Below, one piece after another: positions 25,810 to 36,900 of a stretch of 64,000 bases of DNA. The notes below the pieces were generated by a model. The model was not told the origin of the DNA and did not search any database. It worked only from the letters and a program-made list of their open reading frames with translations. A program made the translations under genes and the position numbers. Position 1 is the first letter of the stretch. Each line of letters opens with the position of its first letter. The stretch is from JAPLUA01 sp964625855 (GTDB taxonomy: Bacteria > Verrucomicrobiota > Verrucomicrobiia > Limisphaerales > UBA8199), in assembly GCA_964625855.1 (NCBI GenBank), contig CAZVFC010000022.1:69672-133671 (forward strand), given 5' to 3'.

Positions 25810-28038
25810 ATGGACCCCGCGTTCTACCCGTGCGGCAACCCTTCAACTCCCGGTGGCATTGAAGCACGGGGCCTGCCGGGTTTACACGCAACTGGCACTG
25901 CCAGCCCGGGCGCTCTGGGCGGCCCCCCCGCGCTCTGGCTCCTGATCGTTCTCTTCCAGTTGGCCGCGCTTTACGGTCTTGCCGCCGCGCCGCCTCCAGT
26001 CCCGAATTTCCCGGCGGCGCATTGGGAGAAGGTCGAACGTCCTGAGACTCTGGGTTGGTCCACCAACAAGCTGGCCGAGGCGCACGCCTGCGCCCAGTCC
26101 ATAGGTTCGGCGGCGCTGTTCGTGGTACACCAGGGCAAGGCCGTGGATGACTGGGGCGAGACCACCAAACGCTTCAACGTGCATTCCATCCGCAAGAGCT
26201 TCCTGAGCGCGCTCATCGGCCGCTGCGTCGCCTTCGGCACAATCCGATTGACCAACTCGCTGGAGCAGCTCGGAGTGGACGACAACGAGCCGAAGCTGAC
26301 GCCGACCGAGAAACAGGCCACCGTGGCCGATTTGCTGAAGGCGCGCTCCGGCGTCTATCATCCCGCGCTCTACGAAACGGAGGCCATGAAGGCGCGCCGC
26401 CCGGTCCGCGGCAGCCACGCCCCGGGCACCTTCTATTACTATAACAACTGGGACTTCAATGCGCTGGGAACGATCTATGAGAAAGCCGCCGGGATGGGTG
26501 TGTTCGCGGCGTTCGAGGAATATCTGGCCGGGCCGCTGCAGATGGAGGACTTCCACCGGGAGGACACCCGATACGTGCGCGGTAGCGATTCGATTCACCC
26601 AGCCTATGAATTTCGGATGACGGCCCGGGACATGGCGCGCTTCGGGCTCCTGTTCTTACACCAGGGCCGCTGGCGTGATCGCCAGGTGGTGCCAGCCGAT
26701 TGGGTGGCGGAGAGCACGCGCGCTTACTCGGCAGTTGCCGCCACCAACGGCCCGGTCTATGCCGGTTACGGCTACCTTTGGTGGGCCGAGTGGCAAGGCC
26801 ACAACCTGGAAAACGTCACCTTGCCGCCCGGCACCTTCTCCGCCCGCGGCGCCGGCGGCCATTACATCCTGATCGCCCCGGCGCTGGACCTGGTCATCGT
26901 GAATCGGGTGGACACCGACATGAAGGATGGGCCACGTGTGGACCGCCCCGAATTCGGCACGCTGGTGAAACTGCTCCTGCAGGCCATGCCGACTGTTGCG
27001 GGAATTAGCCCTGCCCGCGCCGCCAAACCGACACCGGAGGCGCTGGACGAACTCGTGCCGAAGCTGATGACGCAGCACCACGTGCCCGGCGTCGCCATCG
27101 TTGGTATCGAGAATCGGCGGGTGGCGTGGGAGCGTTTCTACGGCGTCCGCCGCGCCGGCCAGCCGGAGCCGGTTGACGCCCAGACGGTGTTCGAGGCGGC
27201 CTCGATGACCAAACTGCTGATGGCTTACGCGGCGCTGAAACTCGTCGAGCAGGGCAAGCTCGATCTCGATCGCCCGCTGGCCGAGTACCTGGACCAACCG
27301 TACCTGCCCGACGAGCCGCGGCACCGCCGGATCACTGCCCGCATGGTGCTTTCCCACACGACCGGCTTCCCCAACTGGCGGACCAACGGCTGGGAAAAGG
27401 GCGGTCCTTTGCCGCTCTTATATGACCCCGGCACGCGGTTCACCTATTCCGGCGAAGGCTTCCTCTACTTGCAGCGCGTAGTCGAGCACATCACGGACAC
27501 ACCGATTCAAAGCTATTTGCAGAACACTCTGCTCGGCCCGCTCCAGATGACCAACAGCAGCCTGGTGTGGCAGGAGCGTTACACCCGACAGGCCGCCGCC
27601 GGCCACGACGCCCGGGGCAAGCCGATGGCCAGCCGCAAGCTTTACCACGACGCCAATGTGGCCTATTCGCTCTACTGCACGGCGTCGGACTACGCCAGGG
27701 TGCTGCTCGAAATGCTGACTGAGAATCGTTCCGCTTCGCATTCCCTTTCGGCCCGGTCACTCGACGCCATGCTCGCCCCCACGACCGTGGCGGAAGGGCG
27801 CAAGCCCGTCGCGCGCGGCGGACCGCCCAGTGCCGAGCCGAAGTACTACGGGCTGGGCTGGGCGATTGACCCGACCGCGACCGGCGACCGCATTCACCAC
27901 AGCGGCTCCAACGGCACCGGCTTTCGCTGCTACTGTGAGTTCGACCGCCGGCGCGGCACGGGCCTCGTGATAATGGCCAACGCCGTGAACGGCGCGCAGC
28001 TTTGGGCGGACATTATGCATGCCGTCGGCGAGCCCTGA
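25810..28038 (+). CDS. Double beta-lactamase-fold serine hydrolase
   Basis: 742 residues: a signal-anchor-like segment (ALWLLIVLFQLAALYGLA), then two class-C beta-lactamase/D-aminopeptidase-type domains in tandem. Domain one (about 75-390) has HSIRKS as the Ser-x-x-Lys nucleophile motif and YYNN as the Tyr-x-Asn motif. Domain two (about 410-740) has ASMTKL for Ser-x-x-Lys, TYSGEG as the Tyr motif and HHSGSN as the His-Ser-Gly motif. Domain one ends in GAGGHYILIA in place of a clear HSG. These enzymes cleave D-amino-acid amides or esters. Coming six bases after the dipeptide epimerase, it probably acts on related peptides. A single gene carrying both domains is a fusion. Confidence 0.87.
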   Translation: MDPAFYPCGNPSTPGGIEARGLPGLHATGTASPGALGGPPALWLLIVLFQLAALYGLAAAPPPVPNFPAAHWEKVERPETLGWSTNKLAEAHACAQSIGSAALFVVHQGKAVDDWGETTKRFNVHSIRKSFLSALIGRCVAFGTIRLTNSLEQLGVDDNEPKLTPTEKQATVADLLKARSGVYHPALYETEAMKARRPVRGSHAPGTFYYYNNWDFNALGTIYEKAAGMGVFAAFEEYLAGPLQMEDFHREDTRYVRGSDSIHPAYEFRMTARDMARFGLLFLHQGRWRDRQVVPADWVAESTRAYSAVAATNGPVYAGYGYLWWAEWQGHNLENVTLPPGTFSARGAGGHYILIAPALDLVIVNRVDTDMKDGPRVDRPEFGTLVKLLLQAMPTVAGISPARAAKPTPEALDELVPKLMTQHHVPGVAIVGIENRRVAWERFYGVRRAGQPEPVDAQTVFEAASMTKLLMAYAALKLVEQGKLDLDRPLAEYLDQPYLPDEPRHRRITARMVLSHTTGFPNWRTNGWEKGGPLPLLYDPGTRFTYSGEGFLYLQRVVEHITDTPIQSYLQNTLLGPLQMTNSSLVWQERYTRQAAAGHDARGKPMASRKLYHDANVAYSLYCTASDYARVLLEMLTENRSASHSLSARSLDAMLAPTTVAEGRKPVARGGPPSAEPKYYGLGWAIDPTATGDRIHHSGSNGTGFRCYCEFDRRRGTGLVIMANAVNGAQLWADIMHAVGEP

Positions 28039-28156
28039 CGGCCAGGAATGTTCATCCAGAAGGACTGCGCCAGAACAGATGCGGAAATGCGCCACGACCA
28101 GGGACTTGCGGTCGCAGCCCGGTGGCGGGGTGGTAAACCTTCGGCGAACCCGCTCT

Positions 28157-28246
28157 GGGTGTCGTTCTCGTCGTCGTCCTCGTGCTCGTGCTGGATCGGG
28201 CTCCTTCCGATTACGATTACGAGGACGACGACGAGGACGATGAGTT
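28157..28246. repeat. GACGAC-rich palindromic element (copy 1)
   Basis: The arms at 28167-28183 and 28219-28235 are perfectly complementary over 17 bp. The right half (28207-28237) is identical at 30 of 31 positions to 41117-41147, which lies inside a ketosynthase-like gene. The two are therefore copies of one dispersed element. Confidence 0.75.
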
Positions 28247-28641
28247 GCGACCTTGCCGAATACTTGGCCGGGGTGAGGCTAAAGCCGGCAGCCTTCCTGA
28301 GACCATACGGCTTCGGCGGCTCGGCCTCCGCGAGTCTTGCCTGCGGCATGGCCACGACCCGAGCAACTGGAGCAAAACCGAGCACGAGGACGAGAACCAG
28401 GAGGAGCGGGTCCAGAGCTTGGGTTAGCGCCTGTGGGGTGGTGCCGCCACTATTCAAAACGCCTGTGCCAACCCCCGGTTTGGCGCCTTTCCCGGGCATG
28501 CCAAACCCGCTGCCCCGTCAAGGATCAATGGCTCCAGGCCAGACCAACCGCCGGGCTGAACCTTGTTGACGACGATTTTCTCCCCGCCCGGGTAACAGTC
28601 TTCTTGAAGCAAATCGTGCTTGAAAATATTCACAGAAAGCC

Positions 28642-28669
28642 TCGACACGATTCATTTTGAAGTCATAAT
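28642..28669 (+). promoter_or_regulatory. Possible sigma70-like promoter for the LamG protein
   Basis: TCGACA at 28642-28647 and CATAAT at 28664-28669 are separated by 16 bases, 32 bases upstream of the ATG at 28702, in a locally AT-rich stretch. Both hexamers match the consensus only partly, so this is a weak prediction. Confidence 0.25.
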
Positions 28670-28701
28670 CGGTTACAGCAAACATCAACCCCGTATTTGA
28701 T

Positions 28702-31700
28702 ATGAAGCATCAATTCTCCTTCAGAGTGTTCGCAGCAGCCGTCTCTGCGCTCGTCCTGGTGACAAGCAGTGCCCTGGCAGACTACCCGTCCACCGTCTTA
28801 TCTGACGCTCCGGCCGGCTATTGGCGGCTGGGGGAAATGCCTGTTACCCTTGCCGACCCTTACCGGGTGACCAATAGCGGGAGCCTCGGAGCGGCGGCCA
28901 ACGGGGTATTCGCCGGCTACGTGGGACGCCAGGAAGCCGGCGCGCTCGCGGGAAGCGACGACACGGCCATGCGTTTTTGGGGTAATGTTGCCGAACTCAG
29001 CCGGGTGACCTTCAGCAGTGGGGCGTCGTTTAACTTCACCGGCAACGGCGCGGCCATGCCGTTTACGCTGGAAGTCTGGGCCAAACCGATGTCCGCGCCC
29101 TCCGGCAGCCAGCGCATGATTGCGAACGGTTCCTCTGGCCAGGGCTATGCATTTACCCTCCAGGGGAACAACACTCTGCGCATCACGGCCTTCGGAGTCG
29201 CCGACGTGACCTCGGACGTCTATTCGCCGACCTTCGTGAGCAACCAGTGGTATCATCTGGTCCTGGTCCGTAGCAGCGCATCGGCCTATTTTTACGTGAA
29301 TGGCGCGCAGCTCGGCGCTCCCAAATCCCTCACCAACATCAAAACCACGGCGAACCCGCTCACGCTTGGGCGGAACGCGGCGGGCGGTGAACCGTTCACG
29401 GGCGTGCTGGATGAGCCGGCGGTTTACACCAACACCCTGACGCTGGAGCGGATTGCGGCGCACTATTATGCCGGGCTGACCAACGGCGCCGGGTATGACG
29501 GCGTTATTCTGGCCGACAATCCTTTCGGGTATTGGCGTCTGAATGAACCCACGAAGACCGAATCAACATCAGTGGTCGCCAACAGCGGTTCGCTGGGCAC
29601 GTCGGCCAATGGCGCTGTGTTTGGCGGTGAGAACAGCATTAGCGGGGGGTTGACGGGCGCCCTGGTTGGCGATGTCAATCCTGCGATGGGCTTCGCCGGG
29701 GGCGGAGCCAGAATCAATGTTCCTTTTAATGCGGCCCTGAATACCGCCAGCTACACGGTCGAGTGCTGGGCCAGATTGGACACATGGAACAATGCCTACC
29801 AGTCCCCAGTTTCCGACCGCTTCGTCTTCGGCGGGGCTTATCAAGGCTTCGTTCTCTATGCGGCCCCCTTTAACACCTTGCCCCGGTGGGAGTTCTGGAA
29901 CTGCACCGGCACCGCCTTCCACAACGTCAACTCCGGTGTGGCCGATGTTGTCACGAATCAGTGGACGCACGTGGTGGGCACCTACGATGCCGCCAGCGGA
30001 ACCAAGGTGCTTTATGTGGATGGTCAGATCGTGGGTGGTGCCGTCAACGTCGTCAACGTGCCGAATATGCAAGCCCCGTTGCGCATCGCCGGCGGGGCCA
30101 ACGAGGCCTTCAACTATGGCGATTACTTCTGGAATGGCGGGTTGGACGAAGTGGCAGTCTACCCATCCGCGCTGTCGCCACAACGCGTGCAGGCGCATTA
30201 TGAAGCGGCACTGGGGACGAGCCCGGCGGTGACCAATGCGCCGACGGTTGGGGCGAACCCGGTGTCTGTAACCAACTGGGCTCCCTACCCTGTCATGCTC
30301 AACTGCGTGATCAAGGGCAGTCTCCCCATGCAACTGCAATGGTATCATGTCGCCACAGATGGCGTCACTATTACCGCCGTTCCGAACGGGACCAATATGA
30401 CGTTGACACTAGACCCAACCAGCCCGGCACTGGATGGTAACTACTACCTGGCGGCGACGAACTCGCTCGGCAGTGCGGAGAGTGCCTGGGCTTATGTGGA
30501 GATCACCCCCCTGGCCGCTCCGACCTTCACCCTCAACGCGCCGCCAACCGTGCCCGTCTATGCCGGCGGGACTGCCAGCATCCCGGTGATGGCCGAAGGC
30601 ACCCCGACCATTACCTACCAATGGCAGTCCAACACCGTGAATATTGTCGGTGCGACCAACCCGGTTTTGTCGCTGCCCAATGTTCAGGCCTCGCACGCGA
30701 CGGCCACTTTCCAGGCTAAGGCTTCCAACCTGGTCAGTGTCACCACCAGCGACCCGGCTCAACTGGCGGTCCTGACGCCGCCCGACACCACGTACGCCGC
30801 CGAGGCAACCGGCCTGAACCCGCTCGCCTACTGGCGATTGGGCGACCTTCCTCCGGGAACCTTCGCTTTCGATTATTGGGGCGGGCATCTTGCGGTGTAT
30901 GTCGGCGCCGTCCAAGGCTCAACGCCCGGCGCGCTGCTGGATGATGACGACGGGGCCGTCGCTTTGTATGGCACGGGCTATTACGTCCGCACCTTGGAGT
31001 CGGAGCCCTTTAATTTCTCCGGGTTCCAAGACTTCACCTTGAGTGCCTTTGTCAAAGCGAACGCCGCGGTCCCAGACAATACTCCAGCACGGATATTCTC
31101 AAACTGGCAAACCGTCGGCCTGAGCAGTGGCTATGGTTTCGGCTTTTACGGCATGGCCAAGCTGCGCTTTACGGCTTTCGGTGTGGTGGACCTCGACGCC
31201 AACGTGGCCGGCCTCACCACCGACCAGTGGTACCACCTCGCCGCCGTGCGCAGCAGTAACATGGTTTACCTTTACATTGATGGCCAGCTCGCAAACAGCG
31301 GCACCGTCGGCGCAATCCGAACCTCAAGCTATCCATTGCAGTTGGGCGGCAATCCGAACGCGGCCACGACCGAATCATTCAATGGCGTGCTGGACGAGGC
31401 GGCGGTGTTTAATCGCGCGCTCACCGCCAGTGAAATCGCCGGTCTGTATGCGGCTCGGTACGGAACCAACAGCCCTCCGACGATTGTCCGTCAGCCCTTG
31501 CCTCAGACGCTCTATGTGGGCGGGACCGCCCGTTTCGATGTCGTGGCCACCGGTAGTGATCCCATGAGCTACCAATGGAAAACGAATGGCATCGTCATTC
31601 CCGGGGCGACGAGTGCCTCCCTGGTCGTCAGCGGGTTGACGTTGGCCAACAACAATGTGAACTACAGCGTCACGCTGAGCAACCCGGCTGGGGTTCTCCC

Positions 31701-33579
31701 CAGTGATAGTGTGTTGCTCACCGTCCTGCAACCGGCGGGCTATGCCGGGGCGGTTGTCGCCGATAACCCGGTCGGGCTCTGGCGCCTGGGCGAATCGGCC
31801 GGGCCCATCGCCTTCGATTACTGGGGCGGCTACAATGGCTTGGACAACGGCACGACCCCGTTGACCTACGGCATCCCCGGGGCGCTGTTCAATGATGCCA
31901 ACACCGCCGCCTCTTTTGACGGTTACGGCAGCAAGATCGAGATTCCCTACACCGCCGCGCTGAATCCGACCAACTTTACGGTCGAGGCCTGGGCGAAAGT
32001 AACGGGTGGCCAGGGGACTTACCGGGCTTTAGTCTCCGCTCGCGACGAAGGGACTGGCTTCGAAAAGGGGTTCATCATCTACGCCACCTCCGGCAATATA
32101 TGGTCGTTCTGGGTCGGCGACGGGCCCAACTGGCAGACCCTCAACGGGCCGCCCGTGGTGCTGGACCAGTGGACCCACCTGGCCGCGGTCTATGATGGCC
32201 AAACCAAATACTTCTACGTGAACGGCGCGCTCGTGGGGTCTCAAACGATCGGTTATGTCCCCAACGATCTGCGCCCGATCCGCATTGGCGCGGGCAAGAA
32301 TGAGTCTGTCGCCGGTGATTATTGGTTCTACGGGACCATTGATGAGGTCGCCATCTACAACACCGTTCTGCCCGCCGAGCGCGTGGAATACCACTATCTC
32401 CTGGGCAAATACAGCGATATCACGGCACCCTTCATCGTCCAAGAGCCCGTCTCACAGACTGTGCTCGCAGGCTCTCCCGCTGCATTCAATGCAACCGCAG
32501 GCGGCAGTCCGGACCTCAACTATCAGTGGTGGAAAGACGGTGCGGCCGTGCCGGGGGCGAACGACGCCAAGCTGGCGTTCGCCAGCGCCGCGTATGCCGA
32601 TAACGGGATCTACACCCTCTGGATCACCAATTCGCTTGGATACACCAATACCGTGGCGGCCACGCTGGCCGTGATGCCGCCGCCCGCATTCGCGCTGGTG
32701 ACCAACGACCTGGTCCTGCATCTCAAGTTTGAGAACGACTACAACGATGCTTCCGGACGCGCCAACCACGGGTCGGCCATGGGCTCCCCGCTTTTCGTGC
32801 CCGGCAAGATCGGGGCCAACGCCCTCCGCTATAACACCGACACCACCAACGGCTTCTACAACTACGTTACGCTGGGCACTCCCACCGACCTCAGCTTCGG
32901 TGTGGATGTGAGCTTCTCGGTCGCCTATTGGGTGCGTTTCACGGGCACGCCCGGCGACCTGCCTTTCCTCTGCAGCGCCGTGAACTCCTACGGCAATTTC
33001 GGATTCACCTTCGCCCCGTCATATAACGGGGGCGGCTGGTCCTGGAGCCTGGGCAACGGCGCCGGTTACATCGGCGTCTATGGCCCCGACAACAGCATCA
33101 ACGACGGCACCTGGCATCATTTGGTTCACACCTTTGATCGCGCGGGGGCTGTGGCTACCGGCATTACCTACCTGGACGGTGTCCAGGTGGACGCCCGGTC
33201 CGTGGCTGTGGCGGGCAATATTGACAGCGGCAACATGGTCAACATCGGCCAGGATCCGACCGGGGTTTATCCGGAATCCGGGACCGCGGAGTTGGACGAC
33301 CTCGGAATCTGGCGTCGAGTGCTCAACGGCTACGAAGCGCTGTCCATCTATACCGCAGGCCAGCAGTCTGGTTCGAGCTTCGACACCGTTGGCCCAATCC
33401 AGTTGACCGTGCAGCGCGATGGCAATGACCTCGAGTTGATCTGGCAGGCGGGTGTTCTATGCGAGTCCTCCGAGGTCAGCGGTACTTACACCCCCGTCTC
33501 GGGCGCCACCCCGCCCTACTTCAAAGTCACCCCGGACGTGGCTCGGAAATTCTATAGGGTCTTGCCGGCTACGCCATAG
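28702..33579 (+). CDS. Giant exported LamG/Ig-repeat protein
   Basis: 1625 residues with a clear signal peptide (FRVFAAAVSALVLVTSSALA). Five LamG/concanavalin-type modules begin near residues 27, 265, 700, 1013 and 1335. The first four each open with a phrase like APAGYWRLGE or DNPFGYWRLNE and close with a phrase like GVLDEPAVY. Ig-like domains of about 85 residues lie between them (near 515, 605, 920 and 1240), with the PxTYQWQ / PMSYQWK core of Ig-like folds. The C-terminal 60 residues are the shared module ending KFYRV. No enzyme motif was found. Likely a surface or secreted carbohydrate-binding or adhesive protein. It precedes another giant exported protein on the same strand. Confidence 0.9.
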   Translation: MKHQFSFRVFAAAVSALVLVTSSALADYPSTVLSDAPAGYWRLGEMPVTLADPYRVTNSGSLGAAANGVFAGYVGRQEAGALAGSDDTAMRFWGNVAELSRVTFSSGASFNFTGNGAAMPFTLEVWAKPMSAPSGSQRMIANGSSGQGYAFTLQGNNTLRITAFGVADVTSDVYSPTFVSNQWYHLVLVRSSASAYFYVNGAQLGAPKSLTNIKTTANPLTLGRNAAGGEPFTGVLDEPAVYTNTLTLERIAAHYYAGLTNGAGYDGVILADNPFGYWRLNEPTKTESTSVVANSGSLGTSANGAVFGGENSISGGLTGALVGDVNPAMGFAGGGARINVPFNAALNTASYTVECWARLDTWNNAYQSPVSDRFVFGGAYQGFVLYAAPFNTLPRWEFWNCTGTAFHNVNSGVADVVTNQWTHVVGTYDAASGTKVLYVDGQIVGGAVNVVNVPNMQAPLRIAGGANEAFNYGDYFWNGGLDEVAVYPSALSPQRVQAHYEAALGTSPAVTNAPTVGANPVSVTNWAPYPVMLNCVIKGSLPMQLQWYHVATDGVTITAVPNGTNMTLTLDPTSPALDGNYYLAATNSLGSAESAWAYVEITPLAAPTFTLNAPPTVPVYAGGTASIPVMAEGTPTITYQWQSNTVNIVGATNPVLSLPNVQASHATATFQAKASNLVSVTTSDPAQLAVLTPPDTTYAAEATGLNPLAYWRLGDLPPGTFAFDYWGGHLAVYVGAVQGSTPGALLDDDDGAVALYGTGYYVRTLESEPFNFSGFQDFTLSAFVKANAAVPDNTPARIFSNWQTVGLSSGYGFGFYGMAKLRFTAFGVVDLDANVAGLTTDQWYHLAAVRSSNMVYLYIDGQLANSGTVGAIRTSSYPLQLGGNPNAATTESFNGVLDEAAVFNRALTASEIAGLYAARYGTNSPPTIVRQPLPQTLYVGGTARFDVVATGSDPMSYQWKTNGIVIPGATSASLVVSGLTLANNNVNYSVTLSNPAGVLPSDSVLLTVLQPAGYAGAVVADNPVGLWRLGESAGPIAFDYWGGYNGLDNGTTPLTYGIPGALFNDANTAASFDGYGSKIEIPYTAALNPTNFTVEAWAKVTGGQGTYRALVSARDEGTGFEKGFIIYATSGNIWSFWVGDGPNWQTLNGPPVVLDQWTHLAAVYDGQTKYFYVNGALVGSQTIGYVPNDLRPIRIGAGKNESVAGDYWFYGTIDEVAIYNTVLPAERVEYHYLLGKYSDITAPFIVQEPVSQTVLAGSPAAFNATAGGSPDLNYQWWKDGAAVPGANDAKLAFASAAYADNGIYTLWITNSLGYTNTVAATLAVMPPPAFALVTNDLVLHLKFENDYNDASGRANHGSAMGSPLFVPGKIGANALRYNTDTTNGFYNYVTLGTPTDLSFGVDVSFSVAYWVRFTGTPGDLPFLCSAVNSYGNFGFTFAPSYNGGGWSWSLGNGAGYIGVYGPDNSINDGTWHHLVHTFDRAGAVATGITYLDGVQVDARSVAVAGNIDSGNMVNIGQDPTGVYPESGTAELDDLGIWRRVLNGYEALSIYTAGQQSGSSFDTVGPIQLTVQRDGNDLELIWQAGVLCESSEVSGTYTPVSGATPPYFKVTPDVARKFYRVLPATP

Positions 33580-33954
33580 TGGCCGAGTCGCGCTGCCGCC
33601 AGGCGGGAAGCGTGCGCCGCGGCAGGCGATGTGGCGCACCGTCGGGGGTGGCGATGCCCGCGTCCGCCCCCTGTGTGCTCAATGGGTGCGAAGCCCGGCG
33701 AGGCAGCTCGATCCGGAATTCGCGTTGAATCATGCCGTCCGTGGGGGCATGTTTGTATTATGCGAAAGTGTCTGGTGTCCTGTCCTGCCCACAGCCCGCG
33801 GCAAGCTGGATGGGTCGAGGGCATCGGCCATGTGCCCCATCTCAATTGTCGTCAGCCCGGCGCTCCCGGTCCCGGGAAGGTCCGGTTCGGGAGCGAGCGG
33901 GCCGTCCAAGGCTGGCGGGGCCGCTGGCGCCAGACCGCTACGAACGACCGACCG
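33580..33954. other. Intergenic stretch between two giant genes
   Basis: 375 bases. The downstream reading frame stays open back to 33631, but its translation here is Arg/Pro/Cys-rich and lacks a signal peptide, so I treat it as non-coding. No clear promoter, terminator or repeat was seen. Confidence 0.5.
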
Positions 33955-36900
33955 ATGAGGCCGCTCCTCGTCAAAGTCGGCATCGGAGTCGCATTCGCCG
34001 TGCTCTCGATCCTAATGGCGCCGGCGCGGCAATTCTCTCCCTCCAGCCGGGGGACGCCGCTCATTATCTCCGAGATCATGTATCATCCACGCGAGCCCGG
34101 CGGCACCGAGGTTTTGGAGTACATCGAGATCTTCAACACGGAGCCGGTGTCGGAGGTCATCAGCGGCTATCGGATCTCCGGCGCCGTCAATTTCACTTTC
34201 CCTTCCAATACGTCCATCGCCGGCCGCAGCTTCCTGGTCGTGGCGCGCGATCCGGAAGCGTTGGGGCACGCGACTGGCCTGGCCAACGTGATGGGACCGT
34301 ATGCGGGCATCCTGCCCAACGACGGCGGCCAGGTGCGGCTGTCCAACCGCGCGGGTGCGTTGTTGCTGGAAGTCAACTACGAAGACCAGATGCCATGGCC
34401 CATTGCCGCGGATGGGGCGGGGCATTCGCTCCAGTTGGCCCGCCCCGATTATGGCGAGCGCTCCGTTGACGCCTGGTCAGCCAGCGCGGAGGTGGGCGGT
34501 TCACCGGGCCGGGCCGACCCTGAAACCCAAGACCCACTGGAGGCGGTGGTGATCAACGAGTTCCTGGCCAACACCGATCTCCCGCAATCGGACTTCATCG
34601 AGCTTTTCAATCGAGGCACACAGACTGTGGACCTCTCCGGCTGCGGGCTGAGCGACCGGGCCGACACGAACAAGTTCATCATCCCCGCCGGCACTGTGCT
34701 CGCAGCGGGCGCCTGGTTGGTCTTTTCGGAGGCGGACCTGGGTTTTGCCCTCGACGGCCAGGGCGAGGCGATCTTCCTGGTTCGGGGCGACGGCGCCCGG
34801 GTGATTGATGCCGTGCGCTTCGGCGCGCAGCCCAGCGGAGCTTCGTCGGGACGCTGGCCGGACGGAGCGCCCGGCATGCGCGAGCTGGCGCAGCCGACGC
34901 CCGGCGCGTCCAACGGCACGCCCACCCTGCACGACATCGTCATCAACGAGATTATGTTCCACCCAATCTCCGGCCAGAAGGAGGACGAGTACGTGGAACT
35001 TCATAACCGGGGCACCAATGCGGTGGACGTGGGGTACTGGCGCTTTACGGACGGGATTAGCTTCGTGATCCCGCCAGGAACGGTCATCCCGGCTGGCGGC
35101 TACCTGGTTGTGGCCCGTGACCGCGCCAACCTCTTGAGCAAATACTCGCAACTGAACGCCGTCAACACCGTGGGGGACTACGAAGGAGAGCTGTCGGACC
35201 GCGGCGAGCGTGTGGCCCTGGCCAAACCGCAGAACCCGCAACAGTTGTTCCAGGATTTCGTGCTTATTGACGAGGTCACCTACAGCGACGGCTGGGGGCG
35301 CTGGGCGGACGGGGGCGGAAGCAGTCTGGAACTGGTTGATGCGCGCGCCGACAACGCCCTTGGCCCGAACTGGCAGGGCAGTGATGAGACGGCTAAAGCC
35401 CCCTGGACGGACATCGAGTACACCGGCGTGATTGATAACCAGGCCGGCACCATGGAGGAACTCCAGGTCTTCTGCCCGCAGTCCGGTGAGTGCTTGCTGG
35501 ACCAGATCGAACTCAAGAAGGCCGGCGAGACCGCCAACCGCGTGAACAACTCCGACTTCGAGAGCAGCCTGAGCGGATGGCAACGGCTTGGCTCCCATGA
35601 ACGGTCCAGCGTCGAAACCACCGAGGGCTATCTGAGCAGTCGGAGCCTGCACGTGCGCGCCAGCAGCCAAGGCCGCTGCACCATCTCGGTCTATCGGATT
35701 ACTTACGACCGGCTCTCGACAGCGGTCGCTCCGCCCCTAGCCGGCGAGACGTTCACCATCCGTGCCAAGGGCCGCTGGATTGCGGGCTGGCCCTACATCG
35801 TGATCGGCGTCAAGGGACACGCGCTGGAGGCCGTGGGTGCCCTCGAGCTCCCCCCAAACCTCGGCACTCCTGGCGCGCCCAACAGCCGTCGCGTCGTCAA
35901 CGCCGGCCCCGCCGTTTGCGAGGTGCAGCACACCCCGGTGCTGCCGGCAGCCCTTCAAGCGGTGGTGGTCTCCGCCCGGGTCCATGACCCGGACGGCGTG
36001 GCGTCCGTCCTCCTCAAGTGGCGCGACGACACGGTCGCCGGCCCGGTGACGACGACCCCCATGACGGACCCGGACGGCGACGGCGTGTTCCGCGCCACTC
36101 TCCCGGGACAGGCGGCGGGACACCTCGTGGCCTTTGCGGTGGAAGCCGCCGACGCCGTGGCCCCGCCCGGCAGCAGCCGGTTCCCGGGACCGCCGCCCAC
36201 CGGCGCGCCGCCGTTCGAGTGCCTGGTTCGCTTCGGCGATACGTTGGCGCCGGGTGTGTTCGGCACCTACCGAATGTGGGTGTCGTCCACCAACGTCGCG
36301 CGGTGGCAGGCTCGGGAAACACGCAGCAACGAGCCTGTGGACACAACCTTCATCTACGACGACTATCGCGCGGTTTACGCCGCCGCTGTCCGCTACCGGG
36401 GCAACTGGAGGACCATCGGTTTCGAGGACTACCGCACCGCCGCCTACCTGGTCGAGTTCCCGAAGACGGAGCGCGTCCTCGGAGACACGGAAGTGGCCCT
36501 GGATTTCATCAGCCTCAATCAGGACAACGGCACGAAGCAACAGGAGAAACACGCATACTGGATGGCGCGTCAAGTTGACCTCGCGGCGATCGCCATGCGC
36601 TACGTCCACGCGAGCGTGAACGGGTCGGCCCTGTTCCGTTACGATTCCCTCTCGCCCTCGCGCACGCTCTGCACGAGTTGGTATGAGGATGAGGATCCGC
36701 ATGTGTATGAACAGCTCTATCCCCACGAGCCCTTCGGCAACTACACGACGACCGGCGGCGCCAAGAAGCAGGCGAAGTATCGCTACTGCATGCGCAAGAA
36801 GCACACGACCGTGCCGGATGACGACTTCTCCGCCCTCTACCATGTCATTGACGCGCTGGCGGCGCCGACGGACGACTTCTACGTGGCGCGGGTGGGTGCG

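Larger units (their letters stand above)
28039..28701. other. Long intergenic region with repeat elements
   Basis: 663 bases without a convincing gene. It holds the palindromic element at 28157-28246 and a second GA-rich stretch at about 28384-28410 that resembles one arm of it. Its last 100 bases are markedly AT-richer than the surroundings, consistent with the promoter region of the LamG gene at 28702. The short open frames here arise from the repeats and show no domain. Confidence 0.6.

Noticed and set aside
28048..28569. 173-codon frame in the 28.0-28.7 kb gap
   Set aside because: Much of it is the palindromic repeat (Ser-rich then Thr/Arg-rich runs). No domain is visible and competing frames have equal length.
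33631..33954. 108-residue extension of the CotH/lamin-tail protein
   Set aside because: It would bury the evident signal peptide that begins at 33955, and its composition is unlike a leader.
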